Notes: generated by a model from the sequence alone, not told the origin. A stretch of 64,000 bases of DNA from Serripes groenlandicus (GCA_031761405.1 JASEVX010000010.1:33119784-33183783); one strand, 5' to 3'; positions 11,393-22,810 are shown, counted from the first letter of the stretch. A program made the numbers and translations.

Positions 11393-12169
11393 CATTTGAT
11401 AGTGATGACAGTCTGTTACATTCACTTTGACATTTAATCTGTTCAGGGGAACCAAGTTTTATTTGGGCACAGGATATATAAACGTGAAAAATACAGAACT
11501 ATGTGGATTTATATAGAATGTGCTTTTAGAAAACTATCTCAAATGTAGATGCATTTCGACACATCTGCAGCAGACAACATTTGAAAACAATGTTATTAAA
11601 GGAGGAATTGCTCATTATGATCATGAAGATTGACCTTTACTCTTTTTCCACACAAAACAGAAAACATGGATGATCTAGAGAGCTCTATAAATGGAATTTT
11701 AAATGTTGAATAAATAAAAAGTTTTCAAAAGGCGTCTGCTGTAGAGTCTGTGTCATCATGAGTCTGCATGTAGGACTTGGGTTAAAATTTCATCAAATCA
11801 ATGCATTCTTACCAAAAATGTGTCTTTAAAGAGGGCATAAGTGAAGGGAGTAAAGATTAACCCGCCTTTTCCATATTCAACAAATCTGCAGGACACAACA
11901 TATATTATGCAAAACGTGAAAAATCTCCATAAATATTTAATTATCAAATACAGTTGATAATATTGTGACAAAAGGAGAAATTGCTCATAATAGCAAGAAA
12001 TTGCTCATGATGAGCAATTACCCCTATTGTCACAATGTTTTCAGAAGTGGTCTGTTGCAGAGGCGTTAGAAGGCGGCTGTTTGTGGGAAAGGGTAAATTA
12101 GATTCAAGACTGCAGTAGCAGTAACAATTTCTAAGATTCATGTTAATTTCACGAAGATTAGTCACGGCT

Positions 12170-12850
12170 GTACAATGATCGTGCTGCTAACTTGTGTTAA
12201 TTGGATAAATACACATGGCACATGGCAAGCTCAATTAGAGATAGGTTACCATACAGTTTGTGATCCAGCATACATCTGATGATTAATTACAATCCTTTTT
12301 GATAAGAGATGGAGAAATAACCGTGGTTTAATACTGATATACTGACTACAAGTGATTCAAATTTTAAGGGAAATGAGAAAGCATTCATTTTGCGTTGCCG
12401 GCATGTGTCAAAATTTATCTGGGAAGTGGGAAAAGGTTGAAGCTGACACCAGTAAAAATTAAAATGAAAGCATTTACAGTTAAACCTGTGCTTAAGACTC
12501 CCTTTGTTTAGCAATACCCTGTCTTTAGCAACCACACTTCACTTCCATAAATGAACCTTTAATTAAGGACCATCTGTGAACAAAGACCAGATTGGTCTCT
12601 TCCCATTGGTGGTCTTTATAAACAGGTTACATTGTATATATGTGTGTGCTAACTGTTCCTGGTATAGATGACATTTGACACCTCTTCCGCTAATTTGATA
12701 AAAACAAGCAATTTCTACTTTCCCCACAATGATTTAATTTTGAATTAAAAGTATTTTAGTATAATATCAGTGGCAGACAACTCAATACATTTCATATCAA
12801 GTAAAAAGTGTTCACATGCAGAGATCTAGATAGGCGGTGTTTTGCATGTT
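12170..12850. other. Intergenic, nothing assigned
   Basis: AT-rich; short open frames only. It lies upstream of exon 1 and might hold the 5' UTR exon or promoter of the host gene, but no core element is identifiable. Confidence 0.4.
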
Positions 12851-12859
12851 CTGAATCCC

Positions 12860-12945
12860 TTATTTGATCCTCTAAACCTATATTGTGGGTATTCAAAAGA
12901 ATCTTTTGAGTAACCACATACATCATAGGGTTTGGTTGGATAATA
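12860..12945. mobile_element. GTGGGTACTCAAAAGA foldback MITE
   Basis: CTAAACCTATATTGTGGGTA and GAGTAACCACATACATCATAG with CAAAAGAATCTTTTG at the centre. Confidence 0.62.
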
Positions 12946-13219
12946 AGAGAGATATTCTGGGGGATAAGAGCTGTATACCACTCCTTATCTGGACTTCTGT
13001 ACATTTAAATGGTGTTGTTTTAGTTTCGTGACAATCTAACAATGTGTTCAGTATTAACGATGGAGAGGAGTCATTCCGACAGTTATTTGTGTATAAGAAC
13101 TCGTAGGAGGAATTCACAACGAGTCAACATTCTAACAAGGATATTACGGATACTTCAGCTGGATAAATGTGTGTACCCTTCTGGTGTTTTTACATGTCAT
13201 CCTTGTGTCTTCTCCTCAG

Positions 13220-13372
13220 AACTCCGCTCTAACAGCATGGACAGCACGGACGGACGGGAGATCGACAAACCTCGCAGTCCGGGTCTACACAAGCACCGGC
13301 ATCTAGAACCGCCCAAAACTATTCTGGATGTGGATTACAAACTCCTGCAGTCTGGTGTGACCATCCTTCCTG
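13220..13372 (+). CDS. Exon 1 of Sec14/spectrin RhoGEF-like gene
   Basis: A pyrimidine-rich tract ending in CTCAG borders the exon at 13219/13220, and a GTGAGT donor follows at 13373. The frame has a methionine at 13237 (MDSTDGREIDK...), the likely translation start; the preceding 17 bases would then be 5' UTR. The frame is also open upstream, so a further coding exon cannot be excluded. From the ATG it encodes about 45 residues ending LLQSGVTILPG, with the last codon split after one base. That final stretch resembles the first strand of the CRAL-TRIO/Sec14 fold in Dbl-family RhoGEFs (family knowledge). No core promoter is recognisable upstream. Base composition is richer in G and C than the surrounding intronic repeats, which supports coding. 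Confidence 0.72.
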
Positions 13373-13534
13373 GTGAGTACAAATTTTATATTCTTTATAT
13401 ATAAAGGTCAAAGTTCAAGGTCACATGGTGCAAATTGTAAATAAAGACCCAATCCTCCTGACCTTGCCCATGTTTTAACCAACCATCTTTGATGATGTAG
13501 GTTTCGTAACTGGAAAGGACACCCAACGTTTTTG

Positions 13535-13747
13535 TTAACCTTTTCCCACATACAACAAATCTGCAGCAGACGATTTTGAATACATCTCGGTAAGATATGG
13601 AAAACCTATTTTAACGAAAGTATAATTATTGAATAGAGTTGAAAACAGTGCTTCAAATGGAGAAGTTGCTCATTATAAGCAATTTCTCTATTTTCCACAG
13701 TGTTTCTGAAAGCTGTCGGCTGCAGAGGACTGGACCGATATGAAGCA
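13535..13747. mobile_element. TTAA MITE, diverged, right end lost
   Basis: TTAACCTTTTCCCACATACAAC start and a GTCGGCTGCAGAGG near the end, but no GGGTTAA. It sits 160 bases inside intron 1. Confidence 0.65.
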
Positions 13748-13947
13748 TATCTTGGATATGTCCAATGGTGATTCTAAATACAATGTAATTATAAATTTTA
13801 ATAAAGCATTCAGAAAACAATGCTGCTAAGAAGGAGGACTAAATGAATCTTCAAGAAAATATGTCAACTCTTCTCTGTTGACTGCCAGTACAAAGTCATG
13901 AAAAGGGTGGAGAAAAATGGTGTCTTGAAATTAGGATAATCACACAG

Positions 13948-14177
13948 TTAACCCTTTCCCTCATACGACAATTCTGCAGCAGACGACTTTGAACGTATTT
14001 TGTCAAAACATAGAAAATCTCCATAATTGAATGGATAACCTATGACAAAAAGTGGAAAACATTGTGGCAAAAGTAGAAATTGCACGTTTTGTGCAATTTT
14101 TTCTTTTGTCACTATGTTTTCAAAAAGCCATCTGCTGCAGAGGCGTCAGAAAGCGTCCATATGAGGAAATGGGTTAA
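13948..14177 (-). mobile_element. TTAA foldback MITE, full length, reverse
   Basis: Exactly 230 bp including both TTAA; GCAC/GTGC stem (GAAATTGCACGTTTTGTGCAA). Confidence 0.9.
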
Positions 14178-14262
14178 GAATGTTCTTCAATACATTATTC
14201 TATAACAAAGTGGATAAAGTTAACTGACTGTCTTGTATTGTAAAACCTGTGACTAGATACTG

Positions 14263-14490
14263 TTAACCCTTTCCCTCATATAGACGCTTTCTGACACCTG
14301 CAGCAGACGGCTTTTTGAAAACATAGTGACAAAAGAAGAAATTGCTCAAAACAAGCAATTACTCATTTTGACACAATGTTTTCCACTTTTAGGCATAGGT
14401 TATCCATTCACTTATAGAGATTAAATATTTTTTGACAAAATATGTTCAAAGTCGTCTGCTGCAGAATTGTCGTATGAGGGAAAGGGTTAA
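14263..14490 (+). mobile_element. TTAA foldback MITE bracketed by direct duplication
   Basis: Full-length forward copy (GCTC/AAGC stem). The host sequence ending at its left TTAA (ACCTGTGACTAGATACTG-TTAA) recurs 70 bases beyond its right TTAA, ending at 14561. Confidence 0.9.
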
Positions 14491-14817
14491 CTGACATTAA
14501 GGGGTGACATCATGCAAAACTATTTCTTGTATTGTAAAAGCCTGTGACTAGATACTGTTAAAAGGTTGCCCTTTAATCAATCAAACTAGATTTTATCATC
14601 ATAAAGGCGTGTCTGCCTTCATTAATCTTGTTAAATTATGACTATTTGTACCTGGCCATCCATTATCTGTATTATTGGGTCAAAATGATAAGTCTGATGT
14701 AATCAGTGGACAGTGTGTTCAACCCTTTCAGATTTAAATGGTCTCATGTTTTTGTCAAACACTGTCTCTTGTGGTGAAGTGGTAGTCTGCTTTGTTTAAT
14801 TGTGATTATACGCCTCT

Positions 14818-14941
14818 TTCAACATTATTTCAGTTATATCACGGTGACGGTTCACTTATTCATGATCCCTTTGTAAACAAACCAGTACTAGGCTAGAAAA
14901 TGTGACTCCACCATGACCGTCATGCCCCGACTGGGGATTGA
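14818..14941 (-). mobile_element. SINE fragment, reverse
   Basis: TTCAGTTATATCACGGTGAC, CCAGTACTAGGCTAGAAAAT and CCCCGACTGGGGATT match the 10620 family; part of a head-to-head SINE pair. Confidence 0.7.
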
Positions 14942-15186
14942 ACTGTAAAGTGTCTGCCTGGGGTGCTGCAGGTCGTGGGTTCTATCCCCGGCAGTGTCAT
15001 ACCAAAGACTTTAATAATGGTAGTAATGGATGCCCTCCTTGGCGCTCATGGTTACGTGATTAGCATTACGACTGACTGGCTGGTGTCAGGATAAATGGAC
15101 CAGTATTTCTGGTAACTAACCCAGGAAATGTCGTGATATAACTGAAAAAGAGTTGAAAGTGGCGTAAAACACCAAACAATCAATCA
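14942..15186 (+). mobile_element. tRNA-derived SINE, Met-like head, partial
   Basis: GTCGTGGGTTCTATCCCC (B box), CATACCAAAGACTTTAATAATGG, TGGTGTCAGGATAAATGGAC and tail ACACCAAACAATCAATCAAA. Fused to the reverse SINE fragment on its left. Confidence 0.75.
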
Positions 15187-15277
15187 AACATAACTTCTGT
15201 GAGTGAAAAGATTAAGGACAGAAAGTCATATGTCTACCTTAGAAAATAATTTTATATTACCTGTATATTTTTGCCTG

Positions 15278-15395
15278 TTAACCCTTTCCCTCATATGACA
15301 ATTCTGCAGCAGACGACTCTGAAAGTATTTTGTCAAAACGTAGAAAATCTCCATAATTGAATGGATAACCTATGACAAAAAGTGGAAAACATTGT
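15278..15395 (-). mobile_element. TTAA foldback MITE, right half lost
   Basis: TTAACCCTTTCCCTCATATGAC through AAAACATTGTGGACA, then a different diverged MITE middle (to about 15510) that lacks a clear border. Confidence 0.75.
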
Positions 15396-15510
15396 GGACA
15401 ACTCATTTCTAAAATAATACTTTCATTTATAGGATGTTTCCATATTTTTGCCAAGATGTTTTCAAAGTCTCCTGCTACACGTAACAGATCTGTTGAATGT
15501 GCGAAAGGAT

Positions 15511-15721
15511 GATCCGTTTCCCTCATACGACAATTCTGCAGCAGACGACTTTCAACATATTTTATCAAAAAGTAGAAAATCTCTATAATTGAATGGATAA
15601 CCTATGACTAAAAGTGGAAAACATTGTGGCAAAAGGAGAAATTTCTTCTTTAGTCACTATGTTATCAAAAAGCCGTCTGCTGTAGAGGCGTCGGAAAGCG
15701 TCTTTATGAGGGAAAGGGTAA
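15511..15721 (-). mobile_element. TTAA foldback MITE with central deletion
   Basis: Starts GATCCGTTTCCCTCATACGAC; the central hairpin is shortened (GGAGAAATTTCTTCTTTAG), which removes the loop entirely; ends GAGGGAAAGGGTAA. Confidence 0.8.
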
Positions 15722-15755
15722 CAGTGCAGGCCAGTCCAAGGCAGTCTCTCATTTT

Positions 15756-16853
15756 TAGCTCACCTGTGCACGAAGTGCTCAAGGTGAGTTATTGTGATCG
15801 CCCTATGTCCGGCGTCCGTCGTCCGTCAACATTTTCTCCTCTGTAACCGGTGGGTCAACTGGGATGAAACTTCACAGAAAGCATCCTCTCAATGTCCTCA
15901 CCAGAATTCCTTAAAATTTTCGGGATCCATGCATAATTCTGGTTTCCATGGCAACGAAATGAAAAAACTTCAAAATTCTTAAAAAATCTTCTCCTCCGAA
16001 AGTGTCAGGCCGATTTTCAAATAATTTTGTAGAAATGTTCCTCGGGTGACCCTCTATCAGATTCCTTCAAGCCATGTTGATTGGTCGAAAAACATGGCCG
16101 CCAGGGGGGGCGGGGCTATTTTTCCTTATATGGCTATAGTGCAAACTTAAAAAATCTTCTCCTCCGAAAGTGTCAGGCCGATTTTCAAATAATTTTGTAG
16201 AAATGTTCCTCGGGTGACCCTCTATCAGATTCCTTCAAGCCATGTTGATTGGTCGAAAAACGTGGCCGCCAGGGGGGGCGGAGCTATTTTTCCTTATATG
16301 GCTATAGTGCAAACTTAAAAAATCTTCTTCTCCAAAAGTGTCAGGCCGATTTTCAAATAAATTTGTAGAAATGTTCCTTGGGTGACCCTCTATCAGATTC
16401 CTTCAAGCCATGTTGATTGGTCGAAAATCATGGCCGCCAGGGGGGGGGGGGGCGGGGCTTTTTTGCCTTATATAGCTATAGTGCAAACTTAAAAAATCTT
16501 CTCCTCCAAAAGTGTCGGGCCGATTTTCAAATAATTTTGTAGAAATGTTCCTTGGATGACCCTCTATCAGATTCCTTCAAGCCATGTTGATTGGTCAAAA
16601 AACATGGCCGCCAGGGGGCGGGGCTATTTTGCCTTTTATTGCTATAGTGAAAACTTAAAAAATCTTCTCCTTCAAAAGTGTCAGGCCGATTTTCAAATAA
16701 TTTTGTAGAAATGTTCCTAGGGTGACCCTCTATCAGATTCCTTAAAGCCAAGTTGATTGGTTGGAAACTATGCCCGCCAGATGGCGGGGCTTATATAGCT
16801 AAAGTGAAAAAAAAATCAGGTGAGCGATTCCAGGGCCATCATGGCCCTCTTGT
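15756..16853 (+). mobile_element. Helentron-like (HINE) element with ~165-bp tandem core, copy 1
   Basis: Starts TTTTTAGCTCACCTGTGCACG, with internal GCACGAAGTGC palindrome and AAGGTGAG echo. It has about six ~165-bp units (each with ACTTAAAAAATCTTCTCC, GGCCGATTTTCAAATAATTT, GCCATGTTGATTGGTCG and a G-run). It ends CAGGTGAGCGATTCCAGGG, then a hairpin GGGCCATCATGGCCC and CTTGTTT. Subterminal inverted repeats, tandem core and a 3' hairpin are the published plan of Helentron-associated elements, including tandem-repeat-bearing bivalve families; the family name is my inference. Confidence 0.75.
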
Positions 16854-16861
16854 TTTCTTTT

Positions 16862-18132
16862 TTAGCTCACCTGAGCTTTGCTCAAGGTGAGTTATTGTGA
16901 TCGCCTTTTGTTGTGCGTCGTGCGTCGTGCATCGTCCGTCAACTTCTTCTCCTCAGTAACCGGTGGGTCAATTGGGATGAAACTTCACAGAAAGCATCCT
17001 CTCAATGACCTCACCAGATTTCCTTCAAATTTTTGGGATCCACGCAGAATTCTGGTTTCCATGGCAACGAAATGAAAAAAACTTAAAAATTCTTCTTCTT
17101 CCAAACCGGTTGGCAGATTTTCAAATAATTTTGTAGAAATGCTCCTTCGATGACCCTCTATGAGATTCCTTCAAGCCATGTTGATTGGTCGAAAAACATG
17201 GCCGCCAGGGGGGCGGGGCTATTATGCCTTATATGGCTATAGTGAAAACTTAAAAAATCTTCTCCGACGAAAGTGTCAGGCCTATTTTCAAATAATTTTG
17301 TAGAAATGCTCATTGGATGACCCTCTATTAGATTCCTTCAAGCCATGTTGATTGGTCGAAAAACATGGCCGCCAGGGGGGCGGGGCTATTTTGCCTTATA
17401 TGGCTATAGTGAAAACTTAAAAAATCTTCTCCTCCAAAAGTGTCTGGCCGATTTTCAAATAATTTTGTAGAAATGTTCCTAGGGTGACCCTCTATCAGAT
17501 TCCTTCAAGCCAAGTTGATTGGTTGAGAAACATGGCCGCCAGGGGGGCGGGGCTATTTTGCCTTATATGACTATAGTGAAAACTTAAAAATTCTTCTTCT
17601 CCGAAAGTGTCGGGCCGATTTTCAAATAATTTTGTAGAAATGTTCCTTGGATGACCCACTTTCAGATTCCTTCAAGCCAAGTTGATTGGTCAAAAAACAT
17701 GGCAACCAGTGGGTGGGGCTATTTTGCGTTATATGGCTATAGTGAAAACTTAAAAAATCCTCTCCTCCGAAAGTGTCTGGCCGATTTTCAAATAATTTTG
17801 TAGAAATGTTCCTTGGATGACCCTCTATCAGATTCCTTCAAGCCAAGTTGATTGGTTGAAAAACGTGGCCATGGGGGGGTGGGGGGGGGGGGGGCTATTT
17901 TGCCTTATATGACTATAGTGAAAACTTAAAAAATCTTCTCCTCCAAAAGCAGGTGTCTGGCCGATTTTCAAATAATTTTGTAGAAATGTTCCTAGGGTGA
18001 CCTTCTATCAGATTCCTTCAAGCCAAGTTGATTGGTCGGAAACTGGCTGCCAGGGTGCGGGGCTTATATAGCTAAAGTGAAAAAAAAAAAAAACAGGTGA
18101 GCGATTCCAGGGCCATCATGGCCCTCTTGTTT
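16862..18132 (+). mobile_element. Helentron-like (HINE) element, copy 2, head-to-tail with copy 1
   Basis: Begins TTTAGCTCACCTGAGCTTTG, nine bases after copy 1 ends. Same architecture, about six or seven core units, with GCGTCGTGCATCGTCCGTC in its leader, and ends CAGGTGAGCGATTCCAGGG-GCCATCATGGCCC-TCTTGTTT. The core units are diverged from copy 1 and include the exceptional G-run near 17870. Confidence 0.77.
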
Positions 18133-18241
18133 AATAAACAATTAAATGAAATTATCAGTTGTGAAATATTTGTTTGTAAACATGCAGATCTGGCCAATAT
18201 TGCATATTAAGATTGACCTGCGATTTTAGCAGACCAATATT

Positions 18242-18423
18242 TTAACCCTTTCCCTCATATAGACGCGTTCTGACACCTCTGTAGCAGATGGCCTTTTGAA
18301 AACATAGTGACAAAAGAAGAAATTGCACAAAACGTGCAATTTCTCCTTTTACCACAATGTTTTTAAAAATCTACTGCTGCACATGTAAACATCAAAACGC
18401 GTCTATATGTGGGAAAGGGTTGA
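18242..18423 (+). mobile_element. TTAA foldback MITE, recombinant short form
   Basis: Left half is the typical forward type with GCAC/GTGC stem; the right half is from the diverged TGTGGGAAAGGGTT subfamily and shorter, so it may be a chimera of two subfamilies. Confidence 0.75.
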
Positions 18424-18633
18424 ATATCTCTGAAACTGTTGACTCTGCATCAGTTAGCTGGATTAAAGCAGAATCACCTTGAAAAGGTCATTACGTTTGA
18501 TATTTAACAACTGGTACAAAACTCGAGAGGCTGCCAGATATCGTATCAAAGTATTGTCAACGCATTCAGAGTACACTTCTCAAAATAGCTTACAAATTGA
18601 GGGTATCTGATAGGAACAAAAAGGAAAGTAGAG

Positions 18634-18865
18634 ATAACCCATTCCCTCATGTATACAACAATTCTGCAGCAGACGACTTTGAACATATTATGTAAAAAAA
18701 TAGAAAATCTGAAATTGAATAAATAACCTATGACTAAAAGAGGAAAACATTGTGGCAAAAGGAGAAATTGCACGTTTTGAGCAATTTCTTCTTTTGACAC
18801 TATGTTTTCAAAAAGCCGTCTGCTGCAGAGGCATCAGAAAGCGTCTATATGAGGGAAAGGGATAA
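18634..18865 (-). mobile_element. TTAA foldback MITE, full length, reverse
   Basis: The termini read ATAACCCATTCCC and GGGAAAGGGATAAA, that is, both TTAA sites have decayed to ATAA. Stem GCAC/GAGC is mismatched. Confidence 0.82.
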
Positions 18866-18949
18866 ACGAATGTATTCATTTGAAATAAGGTTGACTGTTA
18901 TTAATAATGAATAATTGTCTTCTTTTCCCTAAATTTCATGAACAAAATT

Positions 18950-19147
18950 TAATACACTGCAGCAGACGACTGAAAAATTAATTGCGAAAAAAATGGAAAA
19001 TCTATTAGAATGAAAGTTTAATTATTGAATAGAGTTGAAAACAATTGCTCATCATGAACAATTTGCCTTTTTGCCACAAAGATTTTTAAAAGACATTTGC
19101 TGCAGATGCATCAAAAAGCGACTGACAGTGGTGTGGGAAAGGATTAA
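18950..19147. mobile_element. TTAA MITE, diverged, left end lost
   Basis: Contains CTGCAGCAGACGACTG and ends GTGTGGGAAAGGATTAA, sharing TTAA with the next copy. Confidence 0.65.
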
Positions 19148-19371
19148 CCCTTTCCCACCTGCAGACACATTTAACGCAATAGCAGCAGACAACCTTTGAA
19201 AATATTGTGGCCAAAGGTGAAATTGCTCATCATGAGCAATTTCACCTTTGGCCACAATGATTTCAATTTTATTTAACAATTAAGCTATCTTTTATGGAGA
19301 TTTTTCAGGTTTTTATCACTGTTTTCAAAGTCGTCTGCTGCAGCAGTATGTTGTATGTGGGAAAGGATTAA
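19144..19371. mobile_element. TTAA MITE, diverged near-symmetrical copy
   Basis: 228 bp, TTAACCCTTTCCCACCTGC to GGGAAAGGATTAA. The centre is a long perfect hairpin around GCTCATCATGAGC, extending through CCAAAGGTGAAATT / AATTTCACCTTTGG. Confidence 0.82.
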
Positions 19372-19657
19372 CTGGGATAGAATTAACTGATTATTGGATT
19401 GTGGAGATGCTATTGTTGAGCATTATTGCACACTTGGGAAGTTTGGAGAATGGGTATGGCTGTGAAATTCTGATGTAATCAGTAATTAAATTGCATTTTC
19501 TACTCGATTCTCATCTTTATTGAAATATCTCGATCAGTTAGGCAGTTTTAACAATATTTAGGGTAATGCAAAGTTTTGACCTTTTCCTTGTAGGAATTGA
19601 TTATAAAAAATTAAACGAGTGAATATATTATCTCATGGACTATTATATCAACCGAAT

Positions 19658-19768
19658 CAAATAAAATAAAATATGGAAAGATGAAATAAAATGAAATATG
19701 GAAAGATCAAATAAAATATAATATGGAAAGATCAAATAAAATGAAATATGGAAAGATCAAATAAAATC
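19658..19768. repeat. 25-bp tandem repeat
   Basis: About four and a half units of GGAAAGATCAAATAAAATGAAATAT with exact 25-bp spacing (19675, 19700, 19725, 19750). Confidence 0.9.
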
Positions 19769-19888
19769 AGCAAAATGTCTGGTGAAATAAAAAATACCAG
19801 ATGGAAAAAAAAGTGGTATACATGTAGTAGGAATTGCTATTCCTCTTTATCAACATTTTACATATAGTGCATGAATATGTTAAAGGGA

Positions 19889-20100
19889 ATCGGCCGTTGC
19901 CGAGTGGTTAGCGTCAGGGATTTGGAACCGGGCATCCCGGGATCCCCAGTCGCGGCATTGTGCTCATGGTTGAGTGCTATTAAAGGGCAAGGCACATTTC
20001 CTAGCCTAGAACTGGTTTGTTAACCCAAGGATCATGACTAAGTGAACTGTTGCCGTGATATAACTTAAATAATGTTGAAAACAGCATAAAACCCCAAAAA
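19889..20100 (+). mobile_element. tRNA-derived SINE
   Basis: GGCCGTTGCCGAGTGGTTAGCG head, GGGCAAGGCACATTTCCTAG, GTGATATAACTTAAATAATG and GCATAAAACCCC end. Confidence 0.8.
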
Positions 20101-20175
20101 ACTGTCCCATATATGAATACTGCGGTCTCGGAAGTTTGTGATCCTAAGTATTCCAAAAACTACGCTGCCAAGTTC

Positions 20176-20396
20176 TTAACCCTATCCCACTAACAGACAA
20201 TTTCTGACGCCTCTGCAGCAGATGACTTTTGAAAACATTGCAGCAAAAGGAAACATAATTAACAATTTCTCCTTTTGGCACAATGTTTCTAACTTCATTC
20301 AATGATTGTTCTTTCATTTGAAGATAGTTTTCATATTTTTCGATGAAATGTCTTCAAATCGTCTGCTGCAGATTTACTGTATGTGGGAAAGGGTTC
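20176..20396. mobile_element. TTAA MITE, diverged
   Basis: TTAACCCTATCCCACTAAC to GTATGTGGGAAAGGGTTC; central hairpin largely lost. Confidence 0.72.
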
Positions 20397-20871
20397 AAGA
20401 ATGAATCTTTAGAAAAAATGTCAACACTTCTCAGTAGACATATTATACAAAGTCACCCGTACTTAAGGTCCCGGGTTAGAATCCCGTGATGAGCGGGTTC
20501 TGCCTTTGGGATTTTTGCACACAAACTGCGCAAATACTGGTTATGTCTCCAGGAAGCAGACATTAAGCGTGAATAATATAAGCTTAACGTTTGTCTCGCA
20601 AACGATGTAAATTAAGTAAGTTTGAACTAAAGTCACCCGAGAAAATAGCGAAAAATAATGATGTTGTGAACTTAGGATAATCACTTAGATAGAATGCAGC
20701 TACAATATCAATATATACAACAGTTTGTGAGGTATAAAGGTTATAGCAGGAGATGGTATGCTGATAATGTTATCACTTGTTGAGTAAAACAGGGATAATA
20801 GAACATGATGTATAGGTATTATCATTCTTCCTGCAGTAATTCATGTATCAGAGAAATCCTGGGTATACCGA

Positions 20872-20928
20872 GGGCTTGGCGTGAATTGGTTGTAACTAAA
20901 ATTGTTATTTTTTTACCAATGTTAATGA
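20872..20928 (-). mobile_element. Fragment of GTTGTAACTAAAA foldback family
   Basis: GAGGGCTTGGCGTGAATTGGT and GGTTGTAACTAAAAT match, in reverse orientation, the right end of the element at 32200-32452. Interrupted directly by a TTAA MITE half. Confidence 0.6.
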
Positions 20929-21066
20929 CTATGACTAAAAGTGGAAAACATTGTGGCAAATGAAGAAATTGCTCGTTTTGAGCAATTTCTTCTTTTGTCA
21001 CTATGTTTTCAAAAAGGCGTCTGCTGCAGAGGCGTCAGAAGCGTCTTATATGAGGGAAAGGGTTAA
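20929..21066 (-). mobile_element. TTAA foldback MITE, left half lost
   Basis: From GACTATGACTAAAAGTGG through GCTC/GAGC stem to GAGGGAAAGGGTTAA. Confidence 0.8.
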
Positions 21067-22200
21067 CAGATATGTATGTATGTCATTATTGGACTTAAAA
21101 ACCCTTTCTCTGATTAAAGATGACTTTTGACACATCTGCAGAATGTGACTTTGAAAAACTTATGGGGAAAAGGAGTGATTTATGAGCTATGTTTCCTTTG
21201 TCTACAATGTTTTCAATTCTATACCAGTCGCATTAATGAAATATTTCAGATGTTAAAGAGTAACCTAGAATAGAGTCACATTTTCTAACCTAGTACTGGT
21301 TTGTTATCCAGGATTCATGAACCAGTGTTATGTCACCAGCTAGATATGACTGATAGGCACTGTGCGTACCCAGGCCTATGCACATACGCTAATGCGTACA
21401 ACTCTTCAGGAAAGGTAAAAAGAAATGCATTACAAACTGAAGGCTGAGAGTGGTTAGGGTTGATTATGTCGTAAAATGTCAATAAATCTGCATGTTGGTA
21501 TAGCTAGTTTGTGTGTTTGGTATGGCCACTTGAGTACACAATATGCAATTTTTCCCATCAGAATATCCGCGGAACTGAAAATTACCATATTTTATTGCAA
21601 TGCAAATATATTTTAATCTCAGAATATATGGTGCATACAATGAAGCGACAAAAGCAACTGTCTGTAACAGTTTGCAGTTTATTAAATTGTAATCTTTTGT
21701 TATCTTTCCATGGCCTATCTTATTTCACATAAGCCTTTAAGATTTATCTCCCTTGAAGTTGCCAAATTTCTGATTTAACTGTCTATATGAACCTAAATCT
21801 TCCACAGCAAGCTGATCTGCAGCAGACGGGTAAAATATTATGAAAAATCTCTATTAAATTATCAGCAGATGAGTAAAAAATTATGAAAAGTCTCGTTTAA
21901 TGAAAGTTTAATTATCGAAAAGAGTTGGAAACATTGTGGCAAATTTCTCCTATTGCCACAGTGTTTTCAAAAGTCGTCTGCTATATATTTGTCAATATGG
22001 GTCTACATGTGGGAAAGGGTTAAAGGTGTCAAATAAACATGAACTCTTAATTGCTATCTCTGAAATAAAAGTTAACCTTTTCACACATGCAGATGTATTT
22101 TAAAGCAAAGGCACAAGTTGAATTTTGTCACAATGTTTTCATCTCTACTTTATAAATTATTATACTTTCATTAAAAAGCAACGTTCTAAATTTGTTTTCA
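21067..22200. other. Intron 1, old MITE relics
   Basis: Faint TTAA-MITE remains around 21118-21240, 21800-22020 and 22075-22200 (CTGCAGCAGACGGG, GGGAAAGGGTTAA); nothing coding. Confidence 0.5.
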
Positions 22201-22280
22201 GACATTTTTAAAGGCAATGTGTTCAAAGAAATTAGAATATGCTCACGATATCCAATTAACACCTCAAAAAATTATTTTTT

Positions 22281-22512
22281 TGACCCTTTCCCTCATATAA
22301 ACGGTTTCTGACGTCTCTGCAGCAGACGGCTTTTTGAAAACATAGTGACTGAAGAAGAAATTGCTCAAAACGAGCAATTTCTCCTTTTGCCACAATGTTT
22401 TCCACTTTAAGTCATAGATTATCCATTCAATTATAAAGATTTTCTATTTCTTAACAAAATATGTTCAAAGTCGTCTGCTGCAGAATTGTCGTATGAGGGA
22501 AAAGGGTTTAAA
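22281..22512 (+). mobile_element. TTAA foldback MITE bracketed by direct duplication
   Basis: Full-length forward copy with perfect GCTC/GAGC stem. The ~62 bp to its left (GTTCAAAGAAATTAGAATATG ... CACCTCAAAAAA) recurs immediately after its right end. Confidence 0.88.
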
Positions 22513-22810
22513 GCAATGCGTTCAAAGAAATTAGAATATGTTCACGATATGCAAATTAACACCTCAAAAAAAGACAGAATTCATGATGAAGTGGCATCAA
22601 AAGACACTTTTAAACAGGGAGATATTGAAAAGGTTAAACCAAAAGAATTTTTATAAATGAGTGTGAAAGATAAAAGTAAGATAAATAAACATAATAACAT
22701 TGTTGAATATCAGGGGTTAAGATAAAAACAAATAAGATGTCGTTACCTTGTTATTATTGCTGTTTTTGATGTTCACCTCTAGTATCTTATCTCTTTCCCT
22801 AATACAGCCG

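Noticed and set aside
13237..13372. A bacterial-type ribosome binding site or operon for the exon frames
   Set aside because: Consensus splice borders and in-phase joining of seven pieces show a eukaryotic intron-containing gene.
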